Shown here: piece after piece, positions 40,655-51,372 of the stretch
How positions within the stretch are numbered: the first letter of the stretch is position 1
Layout of the letters: each line of letters starts with the position of its first letter
DNA from: Enterobacteriaceae bacterium RIT693
GTDB lineage: Bacteria > Pseudomonadota > Gammaproteobacteria > Enterobacterales > Enterobacteriaceae
Assembly: GCA_009668225.1 (NCBI GenBank)
Contig: WJYK01000003.1
Location: 392,654-456,653 of the forward strand
Direction: 5' to 3'
DNA length: 64,000 bases
Translations under genes and position numbers: made by a program
The notes under the pieces: generated by a model
What the model was told of the DNA's origin: nothing
The model's input: only the letters and a program-made list of their open reading frames with translations
The model's database searches: none

Positions 40655-41830
40655 TTATGGATTCAGCGCTTGAGCGGTATTTCCCAGGCCAATTTTCAGG
40701 CGGTTTATCCACCCGGCCAGCCCGGCACTAACCAGTAATTTCAGCACCTGTTGTTCGCTAAAACCTTGCTCATACAAAGGTTGAAGCTGCGCGGCGCTAA
40801 ATCTGTCCGGCGCGCGGGTTAACAGCTGCACGGCCTGAATAATTGCTTTTTCACGAGGATGGTTGTGACTCCATGCGTTAAGCGCACGCTCGCCGTTGCG
40901 CATTGCATCCGGCAACCCGGCATCTCCCTGCCAGGCTGCCACGGCATCGCTAAAGCAGGCGGCGCTGCCGTTAATCCGTGACGTCAGCATCACCACAAGC
41001 TGCGCATCGTCTGGTTGCTGCGATGTGGTCTGCCAGAACAAACGGGTAAGCTGGCTGAGGTAAGAAAGTGCCCGCTCATCGTGGGCAAGCAGCCAGGCAA
41101 TATCACGCAGCGTACGAAGCGGCTGGCTGATGCTCAAGACTTCTAGCTGTTCCGGGCGGGCATAGCGCATTTCAACGGGCGCCAGGCCCGGCTGCCAGCT
41201 TGCAGGATGCGGCGTAAACAGCTCGGGCTCCGCGTCCTGCTGCCCGTTAATCCCCGGCAGCCAGCGAACGGGCAGGCCCTGCTGGGCTTGCCAGACGGCA
41301 ATGGCGCGAGCCTGGAAGCCAACAAAGCCGATAATCTGGGTAAATGAAACGATATCGTCGACAGAGAGACCGCATTCGTCCAGTTGGGCGAGCGCGGCGT
41401 CGTCGATAAGCGTCGGGTGGCTGGCAAGCTGGCGGGCAAACTGGGTGATTTGAGTCAGGCGGCGGTTGCTTTCCCGGGAAGAGTCGGGGCCTGGCTGCGG
41501 CGCCAGGCGAGCGGCATAGTGGTTACAAAGCCGCTGTACGCCATAAACCTGCGCGACGGTCAGCGCCGTGCTCAGGCGGTCATAGCTGCTGAGGGTATGC
41601 AGGCGCGTAACGGGGATGCTGTCCGGGAGCAGCACGTCGGAAGCGGCTCGGGCTGCATCAAGCCACGGGGCTTCGACAATCAGCTGCGCTTCAGAGAGCG
41701 TTAAATCAAGCAGAAAGCGGTCTTCAACCTGCGCCGCTTCGGGAACTAAAGGCAGCACATCCGCCGGGCACAGACTGGACTGGGTTTCATGATACCAGTG
41801 GCTTTTACCAGAAAAGCGGCGTTGTTCCAT
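40655..41830 (-). CDS. yciW: Putative oxidoreductase YciW
   Basis: A protein of about 391 residues starting at the ATG at 41830 (MEQRRFSGKSHWYHETQSSLCPADVLPLVPEA) behind an AAGGAA site. It resembles the peroxidase-like / AhpD-related family (a helical VDDIVSFTQIIGFVGFQARAIAV core). In E. coli YciW is under CysB and is linked to cysteine/methionine metabolism; the reaction is not firmly known. Two in-frame upstream Met/Leu options exist but lack conservation. It lies 85 bp upstream of rnb. Confidence 0.88.
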   Translation of the reverse strand: MEQRRFSGKSHWYHETQSSLCPADVLPLVPEAAQVEDRFLLDLTLSEAQLIVEAPWLDAARAASDVLLPDSIPVTRLHTLSSYDRLSTALTVAQVYGVQRLCNHYAARLAPQPGPDSSRESNRRLTQITQFARQLASHPTLIDDAALAQLDECGLSVDDIVSFTQIIGFVGFQARAIAVWQAQQGLPVRWLPGINGQQDAEPELFTPHPASWQPGLAPVEMRYARPEQLEVLSISQPLRTLRDIAWLLAHDERALSYLSQLTRLFWQTTSQQPDDAQLVVMLTSRINGSAACFSDAVAAWQGDAGLPDAMRNGERALNAWSHNHPREKAIIQAVQLLTRAPDRFSAAQLQPLYEQGFSEQQVLKLLVSAGLAGWINRLKIGLGNTAQALNP

Positions 41831-42041
41831 GGTCGTTCCTTGGTCAAAAAGTTTGCAGACCCGGATACAACGTGGATGCCGGGCCTGGTTCGCTGTTTTA
41901 TCCTGGCGCAAGCTTGGGAGGTGACAAAAGAATGATCGGTGATAATAAATATCGGAAAGGTATAACTAATTAGGAGTAAGGCGGGAAAGGCTGGGGGAAA
42001 TAGCGAAACGGGCCGAAGCCCGCTTCACTCTGAAGCTGAAA

Positions 42042-42833
42042 TTAGTCTTTCAGTTCCAGCTCGTTCATGGCAGCGATGCTGAAGCCGCCGTCAACGTGAA
42101 CCACTTCCCCGGAGATGCCGGCAGACAGGTCGGAACACAGGAAGGCTGCGGAGTTACCCACGTCTTCGATGGTTACGGTACGGCGAATTGGGGTAACCGC
42201 TTCGCAGTGGGCCAGCATTTTACGGAAGTCTTTGATGCCGGAAGCGGCCAGAGTACGGATTGGGCCAGCGGAGATGGCGTTAACGCGCACGCCTTCCGGA
42301 CCCATAGCGTTAGCCATGTAGCGAACGTTAGCTTCCAGAGACGCTTTTGCCAGGCCCATAACGTTGTAGTTAGGGATAGCACGCTCTGCGCCCAGGTAGG
42401 ACAGGGTCAGCAGGGCGGAACCTGGGTTCAGCATTTCACGGCAAACTTTAGCCATTGCCACAAAGCTGTATGCGCTGATGTCGTGGGCAATTTTAAAGCC
42501 TTCACGGGTAACGGCGTTCACATAGTCGCCATCCAGCTGATCGCCAGGCGCGAAGCCGATGGAGTGAACGAAACCGTCAAATTTCGGCCAGCTTTTCGCC
42601 AGTTCGGTAAACAGCGCTTCGATGCTCTCATCTTCAGCCACGTCACATGGCAGCACGAGGCTTGAGCCCAGCTCGGCAGCAAAACCTTCCACACGGCCTT
42701 TCAGCTTTTCGTTCTGGTAGGTGAAAGCCAGCTCGGCGCCTTCGCGATGCATCGCCTGTGCGATACCGTAGGCAATGGAGAGTTTACTGGCGACGCCAGT
42801 GATCAGAATGCGTTTACCGGTAAGAAAACCCAT
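42042..42833 (-). CDS. fabI: Enoyl-[acyl-carrier-protein] reductase (NADH)
   Basis: A 263-residue SDR-type reductase that completes each round of fatty-acid elongation, the triclosan target. The NAD motif is [14 protein letters not shown]93 lies in [13 protein letters not shown]; active-site Tyr146/Tyr156/Lys163 are in [24 protein letters not shown]. The GIKDFRKML loop with F203 looks wild type. One residue longer than E. coli at the C-terminus (LELKD). It supplies acyl-ACPs that could feed RpfF. ycjD, next to fabI in E. coli, is not here. Confidence 0.97.
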   Translation of the reverse strand: MGFLTGKRILITGVASKLSIAYGIAQAMHREGAELAFTYQNEKLKGRVEGFAAELGSSLVLPCDVAEDESIEALFTELAKSWPKFDGFVHSIGFAPGDQLDGDYVNAVTREGFKIAHDISAYSFVAMAKVCREMLNPGSALLTLSYLGAERAIPNYNVMGLAKASLEANVRYMANAMGPEGVRVNAISAGPIRTLAASGIKDFRKMLAHCEAVTPIRRTVTIEDVGNSAAFLCSDLSAGISGEVVHVDGGFSIAAMNELELKD

Positions 42834-42959
42834 AGCTTTAATCCTTAATAGTCATTGTTGTTGCGGCCAGCAGGTGAAAAAACAGGCAGGCCGACGTTAA
42901 GACCGGGCGATTCTAACATGACTCCCACGCAAGCGTTAATCCGACCACTTTTCCACGTC

Positions 42960-43065
42960 ATAATTTGAGCTGCAGGGGTGTTGGCTGCACGCCCATTTCT
43001 CAGTCACTTACTTCAGTAAGCTCCTGAAAACTGCGCCCTTGCCGCCTGGCTGCAACTCAAATTAT
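42960..43065. repeat. ERIC (enterobacterial repetitive intergenic consensus) element
   Basis: A 106-bp imperfect palindrome whose outer arms are ATAATTTGAGCTGCAG and CTGCAACTCAAATTAT. The centre carries CAGTCACTTACTTCAGTAAGC, the diagnostic ERIC core (AAGTAAGTGACTG / TAAGCTCCTG). It is a little shorter than the usual 126-127 bp. It sits between fabI and sapF, where it would be transcribed and fold into a hairpin at the end of the sap message. Confidence 0.85.
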
Positions 43066-43109
43066 CTAGTGGAAGCTGGGGCAAAATGGCCGTGACGAAG
43101 TCGTCTAAA

Positions 43110-43916
43110 TTAACGATCCCTGCGCCAGGCGTCAGCGGTTAAAGCCTCGCCGAAGTGGCTGTTAATCAGCCGCTTAGTCAATTCATGCAGCGGGGAGGCC
43201 AGCACGTCAGCCGTGCTGCCGCGCTCCACCACTTCGCCTTCGTGCATCACCATCACCTGGTCGCTGATGTGCTTCATCATGCCAATGTGCTGGGTCACGT
43301 AAATATAAGAAATCCCTTGTTTTTCCTGCAGCTCAAGCATCAGGTTAATCAGCTGTGAGCGCATGGACATATCCAGCGAGGCCAGTGCTTCGTCGGCAAT
43401 AATCACCTTCGGCCTGAGGATCAGCGCGCGGGCCAGGCCAAGACGCTGTTTTTGCCCCGGCGCCAGCATGTGCGGATAGTAGCTGGCGTGATCCGGCAGC
43501 AGGCCGACCATGCGCAGCGTCTCCAGAATACGTTTCTGGCGCAGCTCAGACTCAAGCTCGGTATTCAGCCGCAGTGGGAAGTCCAGAATCTGCGAGATGC
43601 GCTGGCGCGGGTTCAGCGAGGTGCTCGGATCCTGAAATATCATGCGGATCCGCTGGCTGCGCCAGGAGTAGTCGCCGAAGTGAAGAGGGTGATCGTCAAT
43701 CACCAGCTCGCCGGTGGTGGGCTCAATCATCCCTGCCAGCATTTTTGCCAGCGTAGACTTGCCCGAGCCGTTTTCGCCAATAATGGCGAGCGTCTGTTTC
43801 TCGCGCAGCGTAAAGTTAAGCGGCTTGACCGCTTCTACATGCTGGCGGCGGAACAGGCCGGTACGGTAGCGAAACGTCTTACTTAAATTGCGAACTTCCA
43901 GCAGCGTTTCGACCAT
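43110..43916 (-). CDS. sapF: Peptide/putrescine ABC transporter ATP-binding protein SapF
   Basis: A 268-residue ABC ATPase, same length as E. coli. Walker A GENGSGKST, signature LAPGQKQRLGLARAL (degenerate LSGGQ), Walker B VIIADEALASLD. Part of the Sap system, tied to antimicrobial-peptide resistance and potassium uptake in Salmonella and to putrescine export in E. coli. It is the last gene of sapABCDF and overlaps sapD by one base. Confidence 0.97.
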   Translation of the reverse strand: MVETLLEVRNLSKTFRYRTGLFRRQHVEAVKPLNFTLREKQTLAIIGENGSGKSTLAKMLAGMIEPTTGELVIDDHPLHFGDYSWRSQRIRMIFQDPSTSLNPRQRISQILDFPLRLNTELESELRQKRILETLRMVGLLPDHASYYPHMLAPGQKQRLGLARALILRPKVIIADEALASLDMSMRSQLINLMLELQEKQGISYIYVTQHIGMMKHISDQVMVMHEGEVVERGSTADVLASPLHELTKRLINSHFGEALTADAWRRDR

Positions 43917-44908
43917 TACTGACTCTCCATATTCAGCGGGAAATGACAGGCATACAGGTGGTTTTTAGCCCCTTCGAGCCTCGGCGCTTCAATGCATTTG
44001 CGCTGGGCATAAGGGCAGCGTGGCCCAAGGCGGCAGCCCATCGGTAATTGCTCCAGCAGCGGAATTGCGCCCGGCATGGTGTTTAAGCGGCTCTTATGCG
44101 GCATCGGGCTACCAAAATCAGGAATAGCGCGGATGAGCGCCTGGGTATACGGGTGATGCGGCATTGTGACCAGCTCTTCGCTGGTGGCGCTCTCCACGGT
44201 TTGCCCGCAGTACATCACGTTAATTTTATCCGCCCACTGGCTCAGCATCTGCAGGTCGTGGCTAATCAGTAAAATGGTGGTGTTGTTGTTCTGATTGAGC
44301 CGCGTTAACAAACGGAAGATCTGCGACTGAGTGGTCGGCTCCATGGCGTTGGTGGGCTCATCCGCAATGAGCAGGCGCGGCTGGTTTGCCAGCGCGATGG
44401 CGATCATCACCTTCTGGCATTCGCCTTCCGTCAGCTCGTACGGATAGCTGCTCATGGCGTCTTTATGATCTTTAATCCCCACGCGGTGCAGCAGTTCAAT
44501 GGCCCGGCGTTTACGCCAGCCAAAGCGCTGCCACCAGCGGCCTTTATAAGTCCAGCCGGGAATGTTTTGGGTCAGTTGACGGCCAATTCTTTCTGAAGGA
44601 TCCAGGCAAGACTGTGGCTCCTGGAAAATCATCGACACGTTATGGCCGACGAGGCGACGGCGTTCACGCGGCGAGAGCCGCAGCAGGTCGATATCGTCAA
44701 AGCGCATGCGGTCGGCGGTGACCCGCCAGTTATCTTTGGTAACGCCACAGATAGCTTTGGCGATCAGGCTTTTCCCCGAGCCAGACTCGCCGACCAGGCC
44801 GCGAATTTCGCCTTCGCCAAGCGTCATGCTGATGCGGTCAACGGCTTTCACCCAGCCTTCGGACGTCATAAATTCGATGGTCAGATTGCGGATATCAAGT
44901 AACGGCAT
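43916..44908 (-). CDS. sapD: ABC transporter ATP-binding protein SapD
   Basis: A 330-residue oligopeptide-type ABC ATPase. Walker A GESGSGKS, an atypical signature [11 protein letters not shown], Walker [13 protein letters not shown], and the C-terminal cysteine-containing oligopeptide/dipeptide domain ([15 protein letters not shown]). In E. coli SapD also supports TrkH/TrkG potassium uptake. Overlaps sapC and sapF by one base each, implying tight coupling. Confidence 0.97.
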   Translation of the reverse strand: MPLLDIRNLTIEFMTSEGWVKAVDRISMTLGEGEIRGLVGESGSGKSLIAKAICGVTKDNWRVTADRMRFDDIDLLRLSPRERRRLVGHNVSMIFQEPQSCLDPSERIGRQLTQNIPGWTYKGRWWQRFGWRKRRAIELLHRVGIKDHKDAMSSYPYELTEGECQKVMIAIALANQPRLLIADEPTNAMEPTTQSQIFRLLTRLNQNNNTTILLISHDLQMLSQWADKINVMYCGQTVESATSEELVTMPHHPYTQALIRAIPDFGSPMPHKSRLNTMPGAIPLLEQLPMGCRLGPRCPYAQRKCIEAPRLEGAKNHLYACHFPLNMESQ

Positions 44909-45798
44909 TATTGCACCCCCGCATTAATCGCGCGGCGCAGGCCGTCGCCAAGCAGGTTAACCAGCAGGACGCTTATCATGATTGCGGCACCCGGCAGCAT
45001 AACCGTCCAGGGCGCAACGTAAATCAGCTCCAGCGCATCGCCAAGCATAGCGCCCCATTCCGGGGAAGGCAGCTGCGCGCCAAGATCGAGAAAACCGAGT
45101 GCGGCAATGTCCAGAATCGCCATAGACAGCGCTCGCGTAATTTCCGTTACCAGCGTGGCGGTGATATTGGGCATGACGGCAAACCAGAGAATATTCAGCG
45201 TAGAGGCGCCGTCAAGGCGGGCGGCGACCACGTACTCTTTCTCCAGTTCATCGTGCACCGCGCTGTAGACCGAACGCACCATTCGCGGCAGCAGCGCCAG
45301 CCAGACGGCAAACATCGCATGGCTGAGATGCGGGCCGGCAAAAGCCACAACAATAATCGCCAGCAGCAGCGAAGGGATCGACAGCAGCGTATCGAGAATA
45401 TGGTTCAGCACCGCCGAACGCAGGCCGTGGGTCGACCCGGCAATCACGCCGAGCACGATGCCGCAAATTGTCGCCGCAAGCGTGACGACAAACGCGCCTC
45501 CCACCGTTGGGGCAGCGCCGCTCAGCAGGCGGCTCAGCACGTCACGACCGAGATCGTCGGTACCTAGGAAGAACGACACCTCGCCGTAGCGGGACCAGGA
45601 AGGCGGCAGAAGCTGATAGCCCAGAAACTGCTGGTCGATTTGATAAGGGGCAAAAAGGCTGCCGAACAGGCACAGCAACACCAGCCCGCCGCAGCCATAG
45701 AGGCCAATCATCGCGGTGGTATCGCCATAGAATTTTCGCCACGTCAGGCGCAGCGTACTGGGCGGTCGCTTTTCGCGGTAGACGCTATCGTAAGGCAT
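44908..45798 (-). CDS. sapC: ABC transporter permease SapC
   Basis: A 296-residue permease of the OppC type with about six membrane segments. The EAA loop is [21 protein letters not shown]. Starts [26 protein letters not shown]. Its start lies 14 bases inside sapB, as in E. coli. Confidence 0.96.
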   Translation of the reverse strand: MPYDSVYREKRPPSTLRLTWRKFYGDTTAMIGLYGCGGLVLLCLFGSLFAPYQIDQQFLGYQLLPPSWSRYGEVSFFLGTDDLGRDVLSRLLSGAAPTVGGAFVVTLAATICGIVLGVIAGSTHGLRSAVLNHILDTLLSIPSLLLAIIVVAFAGPHLSHAMFAVWLALLPRMVRSVYSAVHDELEKEYVVAARLDGASTLNILWFAVMPNITATLVTEITRALSMAILDIAALGFLDLGAQLPSPEWGAMLGDALELIYVAPWTVMLPGAAIMISVLLVNLLGDGLRRAINAGVQ

Positions 45799-46750
45799 AC
45801 CATTCCTTATGCTTCAGTGGGTTGGCCATAGCGCCCAAAATATCGGAGATCACGTTAACAATAATGACCAGCGACCCAATCACCATCACCCCGGCGGAAA
45901 TCGCCATGTAATCCTGCTGGCGAATGGCGTTAATCAGCCAGCGGCCCAGGCCCGGCCAGCTAAAGACCACTTCGGTGATCATCGCCAGCGTTAGCATGGT
46001 TGAAAACTGCAGGCCCAGACGAGGGATCACCGGCGGCAGCGCGTTGTGCAGCACGTGGCGATGCAAAATAGTAAAGCGAGAAAGCCCACGCGTGGCGGCC
46101 GCTTTGACGTAGTTCTGATCGAACACTTCGATGGTGCTGATGCGCATCAGGCGAATAACTTCGGTGGTCGGGGCGACGGCCAGCGCGGCGACCGGGAGCA
46201 CCATATGGCGCAGGGCGCTGACGATCATTTCGCTGCGGTAAGGGGAATCAGAGAGCCACGCATCCACCAGCGCAAAGCCGGTGACGGACTTCACCTCGTA
46301 GAGTAAATCAAAGCGACCTGAGACAGGGAACCAGCCCAGCGTCAGCGAGAAGAACAGCGTCAGCAGTAGCGCCAGCCAGAACACAGGAATCGAAAAGCCC
46401 ACCAGCGCCAGGGCGCTGATCAGCTTATCCTGCCACTTGTTGCGCATGATGCCCGCCAGCATACCGACAGGAATGCCAATCAGCAGCGCCAGGCCAAAGG
46501 CCAGAATGCACAGCTCCATGGTCGCCGGGAATACATCGCGTAATTGTTCATTAATCGACTGACCGTTAATGCTGGAGACGCCAAAGTCCCAGTGCAGCAG
46601 GCTTTCAAACCAGAACACCCAGGCGTTCCACATCGAGGCGCCCTGCAGCGGCGCGTGCGGGGTGAAATAGTTGAGGCTAAATCCGACCATCGCCAGGAAC
46701 AGCAGGGTGATCAGCAGCAGCAAGAGGCGGCGTAACGTAAAGATAATCAT
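45785..46750 (-). CDS. sapB: ABC transporter permease SapB
   Basis: A 321-residue permease of the OppB type. N-terminal membrane anchor [26 protein letters not shown], further membrane segments, and the EAA loop [25 protein letters not shown]. Overlaps sapA by one base and sapC by 14. Same length as E. coli. Confidence 0.96.
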   Translation of the reverse strand: MIIFTLRRLLLLLITLLFLAMVGFSLNYFTPHAPLQGASMWNAWVFWFESLLHWDFGVSSINGQSINEQLRDVFPATMELCILAFGLALLIGIPVGMLAGIMRNKWQDKLISALALVGFSIPVFWLALLLTLFFSLTLGWFPVSGRFDLLYEVKSVTGFALVDAWLSDSPYRSEMIVSALRHMVLPVAALAVAPTTEVIRLMRISTIEVFDQNYVKAAATRGLSRFTILHRHVLHNALPPVIPRLGLQFSTMLTLAMITEVVFSWPGLGRWLINAIRQQDYMAISAGVMVIGSLVIIVNVISDILGAMANPLKHKEWYALR

Positions 46751-48387
46751 TATTTTTTCGCCTCTTCATTTTCCCTGGATACGCCCGCAAACGAGGCGTT
46801 GCCGAACGGACTCAGCACCAGGCCTTTCATATCATAGCGGTAGGCCTGCAGCCTTAACGACGAGGCCAGCGGCAGCACCGGCAGCTCGGCAGACAAAATA
46901 TCCTGCGCTTCGTTATAGGCTTCAATTCGGGCGGAAAGCTGCTGAGAAGAAAGCGCTTTTTGCAGCACGCTGTCGAACTGCGGGTTACACCAGCGCGCAT
47001 AGTTGGTTTGTGAGCCAATTGCCGCGCAGCTCAACATCGGGCGGAAAAAGCTGTCCGGATCGTTACTGTCCGTTGCCCAGCCTGCCAGCGTCAGATCGTG
47101 GTTCATGTCCATCAGCCGGGCTTCCTGGAAACGGCCTTCCATAGGTACGATCATTACCTTCACGCCAATCTGCGCCATATCGGCCTGAATAAGCTCGGCG
47201 GTTTTCAGCGGGCTTGGGTTCCAGGCCTGAGAGCTGGTTGGCACCCACAGGCGCAGCTCGAGGTTATTCACGCCCAGCGCTTTAAGCTGCTCGCGGGCCT
47301 TAGCCGGATTGTATTCGGTGATTTTCGCGTCGTTATCGTAGGCCCAGGAAGCGCGAGGCAGAATCGACGCGGCGGTTTCGGCGGTACCGTAATAAATAGA
47401 CTGCATCAGGCGCTGGTTATTGATCGCCAACGCGAGGGCATGACGCACGGCCGGGTTATTCAGCGGCGGCTTATTGGTGTTAAATGCCAGGTAAGCGATG
47501 TTCATGCCGGGGCGCAGCGTCAGGCGTAAACGCGGATCGTCACGCAGGATAGTCAACTGGCTTGCCGCAGGCCAGGCCAGCACGTCGCATTCGCCGGTCA
47601 GCAGTTTGGAAAGTCGCCCCGTGCCGCCGGAGCCAAGGTCTACCACTACCTGCGGCATCAGCGGGACGCCACGCCAGAAGTGCTGGTTGCGCGCCAGGCG
47701 AATGTACTGGCCCGCGCGGTATTCGCTCAGCAGGAACGGGCCTGTGCCGACCGGCTGCCTGTCCATCAGTTCCTGACGATCGGCTTTGGTCAACTGCGTG
47801 GCATATTCGGCGGACATCACCGAGGCGTAATGCGTCGCCAGATGCCAGAGGAAGGAGGCGTCCGGCTTATTGAGACGGAATTCAACGGTATTGTCATCCA
47901 GCTTGCGAACGCTTTTCACCGTTTCCGGGAACTGGAGGCTGTCGAAATAAGGGTAGCTGCCGCCGTTAACGTTATGCCACGGGTGGTGGCGGTCGAAAAT
48001 ACGCTCGAAGGTAAACACCACATCATCGGCGTTTAACGTGCGGGTGGGCTTAAACCATGCGGTGGTCTGGAACTGGACATTGCGGCGCAGGTGGAAGCGA
48101 TAGGTCGCGCCGTTATCCAGCACTTCCCAGCTTTCCGCCAGCTCAGGTACCAGACGGTAGGTATAGGGGTCAACGTCCAGCAGACGATCGTAAAGCTGCG
48201 CCGCCAGCGTATCAACGGTCAGGCCGCCGCTGGTCATCTGCGGGTTAAAGGTATTGACCTGCCCGTTGACGCAATAAACGAACCCGCTACGGCGAATATC
48301 TGCCGGTTTTTCAGCGGGCGCTGCGGCACGCGCCGCGCCGCTCAGGCAGCATAAACCCAGTAACAGGGAGGAGAGCATTCCGCGCAT
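46750..48387 (-). CDS. sapA: Periplasmic substrate-binding protein SapA
   Basis: A protein of about 545 residues in the family-5 extracellular solute-binding group (DppA/OppA-like). I place the start at the ATG at 48387 ([21 protein letters not shown], a signal peptide); a second ATG three codons on is also possible, and the ribosome site is weak for both. The mature part has [33 protein letters not shown] and [15 protein letters not shown]. First gene of sapABCDF. No motif is damaged. Confidence 0.95.
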   Translation of the reverse strand: MRGMLSSLLLGLCCLSGAARAAAPAEKPADIRRSGFVYCVNGQVNTFNPQMTSGGLTVDTLAAQLYDRLLDVDPYTYRLVPELAESWEVLDNGATYRFHLRRNVQFQTTAWFKPTRTLNADDVVFTFERIFDRHHPWHNVNGGSYPYFDSLQFPETVKSVRKLDDNTVEFRLNKPDASFLWHLATHYASVMSAEYATQLTKADRQELMDRQPVGTGPFLLSEYRAGQYIRLARNQHFWRGVPLMPQVVVDLGSGGTGRLSKLLTGECDVLAWPAASQLTILRDDPRLRLTLRPGMNIAYLAFNTNKPPLNNPAVRHALALAINNQRLMQSIYYGTAETAASILPRASWAYDNDAKITEYNPAKAREQLKALGVNNLELRLWVPTSSQAWNPSPLKTAELIQADMAQIGVKVMIVPMEGRFQEARLMDMNHDLTLAGWATDSNDPDSFFRPMLSCAAIGSQTNYARWCNPQFDSVLQKALSSQQLSARIEAYNEAQDILSAELPVLPLASSLRLQAYRYDMKGLVLSPFGNASFAGVSRENEEAKK

Positions 48388-48501
48388 AAGTTTTTGAGTT
48401 ATCTCAGGTGATAGGCAAAGTGTATCGCACTCTTGCCTTCTCCCCAAAATAACTGGTGACGATCGGCAATTTTCTGCGCAGGGCGATGAAAAAAACGCCG
48501 T

Positions 48502-49500
48502 TCAGTCCGGCGTCAGGCTGCTTAACTGATGCTTTTTCAGCATCGCTCGTAGCTGATGATAACTCACGCCCAGCAGTTCTGCAGCCCGACGCTGGTTAAA
48601 AGCCGCCTGCTTCAGACTTTGTTCCAGCAGGTTTTTCTCCTGCTCGTTCTGCCAGCTTCGCAGATCGAGCGGCAGGCCGGGCAGACTCGCTGGAGTCTCT
48701 TTTCTGGCCTGATGGAGCGGGGCGGGTTTATGGGTGAAAGGGTTAAGGATAATGTTATCCAGCGCTTCATCGCTGGAGCCGTGGCGGTACACCGAGCGCT
48801 CGACCACGTTTTTTAGCTCGCGAATATTACCCGGCCAGCCATAGTTAAGCAGCGTCTCGCAGGCCCTCCCGGTAAAGCCGGGGAACAGCGGCAGATTTAT
48901 TTCCCGGCACATTTGAATCGCAAAGTGATCCGCCAGCAGCAGGATATCAGAGCGCCGTTCACGCAGGGGCGGAAGCATCACTACGTCAAACGCCAGCCTG
49001 TCGAGCAGGTCGGCGCGGAATTTCCCCTGTTCGGCAAGCTCCGGCAAATCGGCATTGGTGGCGCAGACCAGGCGAGTATTCACCTGCAGCGGCTGGCTGC
49101 CGCCAACGCGTTCGAGTTCGCCGTATTCCACCACGCGCAGCAGTTTTTCCTGCACCAGCATCGGGGCCGTGGCCAACTCATCAAGGAACAGGGTACCGCC
49201 TTCCGCGCGTTCGAAACGCCCCTGATGGCGCTTTTGTGCGCCGGTAAATGCGCCGGCTTCATGGCCAAACAGCTCGCTGTCGAGCAGGTTTTCGTTCAGC
49301 GCCGCGCAGTTAAGGGAGATAAATGGCCCCTGCCAGCGCTGTGACAGGAAGTGCAGACGGTTGGCTATCAGCTCTTTCCCGGTACCACGTTCGCCGATGA
49401 CCAGCACGGGTTTGTTCAGCGGGGCCAGGCGGGAAACCTGCTCCATGACCTCAAGGAAGCTATTGGCCTCTCCAATGAGGCTGTCCTTGTTTTCTGACAT
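48502..49500 (-). CDS. pspF: Psp operon transcriptional activator PspF
   Basis: A 332-residue sigma54 enhancer-binding protein lacking a receiver domain; held inactive by PspA. AAA+ features: Walker A GERGTGKE, GAFTGA loop (EAGAFTGAQKRH), Walker B GGTLFLDEL and the C-terminal Fis-type HTH (NQRRAAELLGVSYHQLRAMLKKHQ). A few residues longer than E. coli (325) at the C-terminus. Divergent from pspA; its start codon overlaps one arm of the likely UAS. Confidence 0.97.
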   Translation of the reverse strand: MSENKDSLIGEANSFLEVMEQVSRLAPLNKPVLVIGERGTGKELIANRLHFLSQRWQGPFISLNCAALNENLLDSELFGHEAGAFTGAQKRHQGRFERAEGGTLFLDELATAPMLVQEKLLRVVEYGELERVGGSQPLQVNTRLVCATNADLPELAEQGKFRADLLDRLAFDVVMLPPLRERRSDILLLADHFAIQMCREINLPLFPGFTGRACETLLNYGWPGNIRELKNVVERSVYRHGSSDEALDNIILNPFTHKPAPLHQARKETPASLPGLPLDLRSWQNEQEKNLLEQSLKQAAFNQRRAAELLGVSYHQLRAMLKKHQLSSLTPD

Positions 49501-49615
49501 GGTTAAATTCCCTAATAGTTAGTTAATTTAACCACTATAGCGGTTTTTATATTAACGTCAAATTTACATGAATCCTTATTAATCAATGAAATAAAAAGTT
49601 GGCACGGATGCTGCA
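49500..49615 (+). promoter_or_regulatory. pspA sigma54 promoter and PspF binding site
   Basis: The -24/-12 promoter TGGCAC-ggatg-cTGCA lies at 49600-49615. Upstream a perfect 9-bp inverted repeat TGGTTAAAT...ATTTAACCA (49500-49508 and 49526-49534) overlaps the pspF start and is the likely PspF UAS, which would also autorepress pspF. AATCAATGAAATA at about 49582-49594 resembles an IHF site. Confidence 0.82.
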
Positions 49616-49672
49616 ATATCTTGCCAGAGCAGAGTGCCTGGCACCTGAGATAATGACTAAGAGGATTGAATT

Positions 49673-50341
49673 ATGGGTATTTTTTCTCGTTTTGCCGACA
49701 TCGTGAATGCGAACATCAACTCCCTGCTGGAGAAAGCGGAAGACCCGCAGAAGCTGGTGCGCCTGATGATTCAGGAAATGGAAGACACGCTGGTGGAAGT
49801 TCGCTCCACTTCAGCTCGCGCGCTGGCCGAGAAGAAGCAGCTGAGCCGTCGCGTTGAACAAGCTACTGCCCAGCAGGCCGAATGGCAGGAAAAAGCCGAG
49901 CTGGCGCTGCGTAAAGAAAAAGAAGATCTGGCTCGTGCCGCGCTGATTGAAAAACAGAAGCTGACCGACCTGATTGTGACGCTGGAAAATGAAGTGGTTC
50001 ACGTGGATGAAACCCTGGCGCGCATGAAGAAAGAAATTGGTGAGCTGGAAAACAAGCTGAGCGAAACGCGTGCTCGCCAGCAGGCACTGACCCTGCGTCA
50101 TCAGGCTGCGTCTTCTTCACGCGACGTTCGCCGCCAGTTGGACAGCGGTAAACTGGACGAAGCCATGGCGCGGTTCGAATCTTTCGAACGCCGCATCGAC
50201 CAGATGGAGTCCGAGGCGGAAAGCCACGGGTTTGGCAAACAAAAATCGCTGGACACCCAGTTTGCCGAACTGAAAGCCGATGATGAAATCAGCGCTCAGA
50301 TAGCGGCGCTGAAAGCAAAAATGAACCAGGATCGTCAATAA
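49673..50341 (+). CDS. pspA: Phage shock protein A
   Basis: A 222-residue peripheral inner-membrane protein of the PspA/IM30/ESCRT-III family. N-terminal amphipathic helix [28 protein letters not shown], then long coiled-coil helices. It inhibits PspF at rest and oligomerises on stressed membranes. Same length as E. coli. Preceded by AGAGGATT ribosome site. First gene of pspABCD. Confidence 0.98.
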   Translation: MGIFSRFADIVNANINSLLEKAEDPQKLVRLMIQEMEDTLVEVRSTSARALAEKKQLSRRVEQATAQQAEWQEKAELALRKEKEDLARAALIEKQKLTDLIVTLENEVVHVDETLARMKKEIGELENKLSETRARQQALTLRHQAASSSRDVRRQLDSGKLDEAMARFESFERRIDQMESEAESHGFGKQKSLDTQFAELKADDEISAQIAALKAKMNQDRQ

Positions 50342-50402
50342 TAATCCAGGCCGCGGTGCGCAGGGCGTACCGCGAATCAAGCCTGAACGGTAAGGAGTAC
50401 AC

Positions 50403-50627
50403 ATGACCGCGCTTTTTCTTGCTATCCCGCTGACCATCTTTGTGCTGTTTGTGGCGCCGATTTGGCTGTGGCTTCACTACAGCAACCGTCCTAACGGGGA
50501 GCAGCTTTCACAGAGTGAACAGCAGCGCCTCGCCCAGTTGACCGATGAGGCGCGACAGATGCGGGAGCGTATTCAGTCTCTGGAACAGATCCTTGATGCC
50601 GAACACCCGAACTGGAGAAACAACTAA
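50403..50627 (+). CDS. pspB: Phage shock protein B
   Basis: A 74-residue inner-membrane protein: one N-terminal helix (LFLAIPLTIFVLFVAPIWLWLHY) and a cytoplasmic leucine-zipper-like coiled coil (QRLAQLTDEARQMRERIQSLEQIL). With PspC it draws PspA off PspF. Stop overlaps the pspC start by one base. Confidence 0.97.
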   Translation: MTALFLAIPLTIFVLFVAPIWLWLHYSNRPNGEQLSQSEQQRLAQLTDEARQMRERIQSLEQILDAEHPNWRNN

Positions 50628-50986
50628 TGGTCAATTCATTTTCCGGTCGTAAGCTGTGGCGCATCCCTGAGAAAGGGATGGTGAAAGGGGTTTGCGCGGG
50701 CATTGCGCAGTATCTTGATGTCCCGGTAAAGCTGGTCCGCGCCATTGCGATTTTATCGATATTTTTTGGCCTGTCGTTTTTTGTGCTGGTGGCCTACATC
50801 GTGATGACTTTTGTTCTGGATCCGATGCCCTACGGCGCAGATGAAAAAAACGCCCAGCCCACCAGCCGTGATTTGCTTAACGAGGTGGATGCGGAGCTGG
50901 CAGCGGGTGAACAACGTTTGCGTTCTATGGAACGTTACATCACCTCTGATACCTTCACGCTTCGCAGTCGTTTTCGTCAGCTTTAA
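50627..50986 (+). CDS. pspC: Phage shock protein C
   Basis: A 119-residue inner-membrane protein with the PspC domain (LWRIPEKGMVKGVCAGIAQYLDVPVKLVRAIAIL) and one or two membrane helices, then a coiled C-terminal part. It senses envelope stress (for example mislocalised secretins) with PspB. Same length as E. coli. Confidence 0.97.
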   Translation: MVNSFSGRKLWRIPEKGMVKGVCAGIAQYLDVPVKLVRAIAILSIFFGLSFFVLVAYIVMTFVLDPMPYGADEKNAQPTSRDLLNEVDAELAAGEQRLRSMERYITSDTFTLRSRFRQL

Positions 50987-51030
50987 TTCGAAATCAGGCG
51001 GGAGTAATCCCGCCGTTGTGAGGAGTCAAC

Positions 51031-51261
51031 ATGACTAAGTTTCAGTCCGTCTCTCAAAAAGCCAAACCTGGCCTGAAACTCGCCGGTAAGCTGGCTCTGC
51101 TTGCCGCACTGCGATTCGGCCCGGCCGGTTTTGCCGCGTGGGCAATAAAATCCGTTGCCCGTCGTCCGCTTAAAATGGTGTTGGCCGTGGTGCTGGAGCC
51201 GTTACTGACCCGCATCCTGCGTAACGTTTCCGATCGTTACGACCGCCGCATGGCAAAATAG
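51031..51261 (+). CDS. pspD: Phage shock protein D
   Basis: A 76-residue basic, mostly hydrophobic peripheral/inner-membrane protein starting [34 protein letters not shown]. Last gene of the psp cluster here; the rhodanese gene pspE, which follows in E. coli, is not between pspD and ycjX. Ribosome site GTGAGGAG. Confidence 0.93.
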   Translation: MTKFQSVSQKAKPGLKLAGKLALLAALRFGPAGFAAWAIKSVARRPLKMVLAVVLEPLLTRILRNVSDRYDRRMAK

Positions 51262-51372
51262 CCTCCTACAACGGTAAGAATTCTCGCCATAACGCTTTGA
51301 TTCGTGGCATTTCGCCCCATTTGATATTATCAATGAAGGTATTTCCCGAAACGGAAGGCAATCAGGACGCTT

